Positions 62,040 to 64,000 of a stretch of DNA of 64,000 nt are shown piece after piece. The number at the start of each line of letters is the position of its first letter. Position 1 is the first letter of the stretch. Where the stretch lies: contig RIAZ01000012.1 of the NCBI GenBank assembly GCA_003762615.1, positions 1 through 64,000 of the forward strand, written 5' to 3'. The notes under the pieces were generated by a model, which had not been told where the DNA came from, made no database searches, and was given only the letters and a program-made list of their open reading frames with translations. A program made the position numbers and the translations under genes. Origin of the DNA: Muribaculaceae bacterium Isolate-037 (Harlan) (GTDB taxonomy: Bacteria; Bacteroidota; Bacteroidia; Bacteroidales; Muribaculaceae).

Positions 62040-64000
62040 CTTCTTGTATATTTAGAAATTATATTATTCAAGCTATTCAAATGTTTTCTCAACTGTATAT
62101 ATGTATGTAATTTCTGAAGATAATCCTTTTTTGACTCATCAATAGCTGCATGAGCTACAAGCAAATCCGCATATTCATCAAGTAATTTCAAATTTCCATT
62201 ATTTGAATAATATGCTAAGACCTCTTCATAGTCATTACATATTTCCTCCTCCAACATCTCATTCTCTTGCTGCCCAAGGAACAGTATGCAGAAAATATTA
62301 AGCAAATTAAGAACCGGATTCTTAGGAGCAGCCCTACGAATTAATCGCACTGCACCCTGAAGATGCTTCACATTGTCCTTTTGAGAATCATTGTTCACAA
62401 TGTCTGCATCAACTACTCTCATATATTTTCTAACCAAGTCAAAACTTGATATTTCCGCTTCTAAATGTTTATTGACATCTGTATCATCCTTGAGAGAATA
62501 AGGCACTTCCATGTTTACACTTGCATCATAAGTGACGAATCCTTCTCTGGCATATTTTGAATTAAAGTAGTAATATATGAAGTCTTTTAAATCCTCATTT
62601 GTTTCTTTCCAATCTTTTTTTGATGTAATTGCAGTATTACAGAATTGTTCCATATCCAAAATACCTCTGGCTCTCTTATCTGCAATACTTCTGTATATAA
62701 ATGAAGTCAGATGTTTCAGGCAGGCCATAATGACACCATCGGTCTGCGCCATCTCTTTGACTTCTTCAATCATCGTTTCTACTTTATCTTTAGAATAGTA
62801 TTTACTATAATAATAACTTAGATATTCATTATAGCGCGACTCTTCCTGACAAATTGTTGTGATACGGAATTCTTTTTTAGCATAATCCTCCGTAAAATCA
62901 TCTATCAGTCCAATAATACACATCCGATATATTGCCTTTTGAATGGCATTTTTGTAATCTGCATACCCGTATCCATATTTTCTTCTATATCTATTATCTT
63001 CTTTTTTTTGTTTCTCCGTTAAAAATATTGGTAAATTATTTTGTTTTAGTTGATTATTATAATATTCCAATAAGGCTGAATCTTCTTTATACGATATATA
63101 ATATGTCAGAATCTTTCCATTTGGATATTTGTCAATAAATTTAGTAATTCCATTTTCATTCTTAATAATAGGCACTTCAATATTTCCAAACTCTTCGTTA
63201 CTTATCAATATCGGATGATACGTTATTAATTTTTCCATAATAAATAATTCAAAGTTTTCTCCAAGGAAATTACTATCATAGAAAAATTTATTTGCAATAT
63301 AGTCTGCAGAAAAATTTTGTATTTGACGAGTCTTTATATTTTGATAGGGAAACTTTTTTGAAGAATACAGTATTGTCGCCAAAGCCATTTTCCTATCACG
63401 TCCCGCTCGTCCAGCCTCTTGAACAAATGACTCCAAAGACCCGGAATAATTCATGTGGAATGTCATTCTAACATTAGACTTGTCTATGCCCATTCCAAAA
63501 GCCTTCGTCGCCACCATAAGATTGGCTTCTCCATTAAGAAAAACATCTTGATTTTTTACATTATCACCACCTTTATATTGTGTTATAAATCGCATACCTT
63601 TTCTTGAAAGGTTTTCTGCAACATGAGGAACTCCCCCACTACAATTTTCAGCACGTGGACAAAAAACAATACCTGCCATTTCTGTATTTGAAGAATCCAC
63701 CCAATTCTTCTCCACATCTATTTTTATATCAGATGTCCGTATTGCATCGCTTATTTCTTTATCTGTGATATTTTCTCGCACCAAAAAACTTTCTTTTATG
63801 AAGTTGATGGAACTTTCATCCTGTATTTTCTCTAAAAGATTCGTTGCTTCATTTATTACCTGAGGAAGTATTTCCTCCTTAATGTCTGAAACTCCCCACT
63901 CATCTCCTGCATTAGTCGCATCTACATGATAAACATTATATTGCAATTCCAATCTGTTGGTATTTTCATATCTGACCGTAGCATCATCTTCTAATGAATA
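62036..64000 (-). CDS. RecQ-like superfamily 2 helicase, C-terminal part (cut by the window edge)
   Basis: The frame is open to the window edge; 654 residues are visible. The second RecA-like domain shows MAGIVFCPRAENC, the motif V block LMVATKAFGMGIDKSNVRMT and motif VI SFVQEAGRAGRD, which is the RecQ arrangement. The first RecA domain with Walker A/B must lie beyond 64000. After motif VI about 450 residues of mostly helical sequence follow; no typical RecQ zinc-binding Cys cluster or HRDC domain is recognisable. The end overlaps the start of a coiled-coil membrane protein gene. Large RecQ-like helicases of this form occur in defence loci, but no named system can be assigned. AT-rich, suggesting transfer. 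Confidence 0.85.
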   Translation of the reverse strand, partial: YSLEDDATVRYENTNRLELQYNVYHVDATNAGDEWGVSDIKEEILPQVINEATNLLEKIQDESSINFIKESFLVRENITDKEISDAIRTSDIKIDVEKNWVDSSNTEMAGIVFCPRAENCSGGVPHVAENLSRKGMRFITQYKGGDNVKNQDVFLNGEANLMVATKAFGMGIDKSNVRMTFHMNYSGSLESFVQEAGRAGRDRKMALATILYSSKKFPYQNIKTRQIQNFSADYIANKFFYDSNFLGENFELFIMEKLITYHPILISNEEFGNIEVPIIKNENGITKFIDKYPNGKILTYYISYKEDSALLEYYNNQLKQNNLPIFLTEKQKKEDNRYRRKYGYGYADYKNAIQKAIYRMCIIGLIDDFTEDYAKKEFRITTICQEESRYNEYLSYYYSKYYSKDKVETMIEEVKEMAQTDGVIMACLKHLTSFIYRSIADKRARGILDMEQFCNTAITSKKDWKETNEDLKDFIYYYFNSKYAREGFVTYDASVNMEVPYSLKDDTDVNKHLEAEISSFDLVRKYMRVVDADIVNNDSQKDNVKHLQGAVRLIRRAAPKNPVLNLLNIFCILFLGQQENEMLEEEICNDYEEVLAYYSNNGNLKLLDEYADLLVAHAAIDESKKDYLQKLHTYIQLRKHLNSLNNIISKYTRR

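Noticed and set aside
1..64000. tRNA and rRNA genes
   Set aside because: No tRNA T-loop pattern with matching acceptor arms and no rRNA-like stretch was recognised by eye; a covariance search would be needed to exclude them.

Overview
The window looks like a chromosomal segment of a gut Bacteroidales bacterium, most likely a Muribaculaceae (S24-7) member. The evidence is promoters of the Bacteroidetes type (TTTG, about 19-20 bp, TAnnTTTG), a fused lpxC-fabZ gene, a serine palmitoyltransferase for sphingolipids, the small DUF4295 gene behind rpmB-rpmG, SusC-like outer-membrane protein architecture, and LRR_5/BspA-type secreted proteins with a shared C-terminal tail. Family placement is inference from gene content, not from a marker search. 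No rRNA or tRNA gene was recognised.

Layout. 1-6.9 kb: fragments at the left edge, a truncated AlbA_2/Schlafen-type gene, an ECF sigma factor with a membrane partner, an outer-membrane barrel protein and a PadR-PspC pair. 7.1-38.9 kb is mostly core genome: ftsY-rimO-isochorismate synthase, an M13 peptidase, prs, an alpha-amylase, a patatin-like lipase, a 1523-residue TamB, tsaD-cinA, rpmB-rpmG-DUF4295, the lpxD-lpxC/fabZ-lpxA operon, a complete Na+-pumping methylmalonyl-CoA decarboxylase operon with its epimerase (propionate formation), serine palmitoyltransferase, dnaK and small genes.

39-46.5 kb is an AT-richer accessory island. It holds a HaeIII-family (predicted GGCC) restriction endonuclease, a matching C5 methyltransferase, a second C5 methyltransferase with an unassigned C-terminal domain, and a frameshifted controller gene with its own promoter and palindromic operator. 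Next to it are a decapitated Schlafen-type remnant and two LRR proteins; the larger one has a long leader with nested inverted repeats.

46.6-57.9 kb is a nitrogen and nickel supercluster, all on the + strand: a DUF3861 protein with a Cys-rich tail, ureABC-EFGD, a UT-type urea channel, an MFS permease and a NikMN-NikQ-NikO (ECF type) nickel importer. Together these import urea and Ni2+, build the Ni enzyme and release ammonia. A 17-bp stem hairpin separates structural from accessory urease genes.

57.9-64 kb: a K+-channel-like protein with an atypical filter, then a defence-like, partly decayed region: a YhcG-type PDDEXK nuclease, a Cas4/DUF2779-like gene broken by an in-frame stop, and a RecQ-like helicase (cut by the window edge) translationally coupled to a membrane-anchored coiled-coil protein. 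The last pair is the best candidate here for an undescribed system. Other unexplained structures are seven CATG tetramers spaced exactly 10 bp apart between two convergent terminators, and several tandem-repeat tracts.
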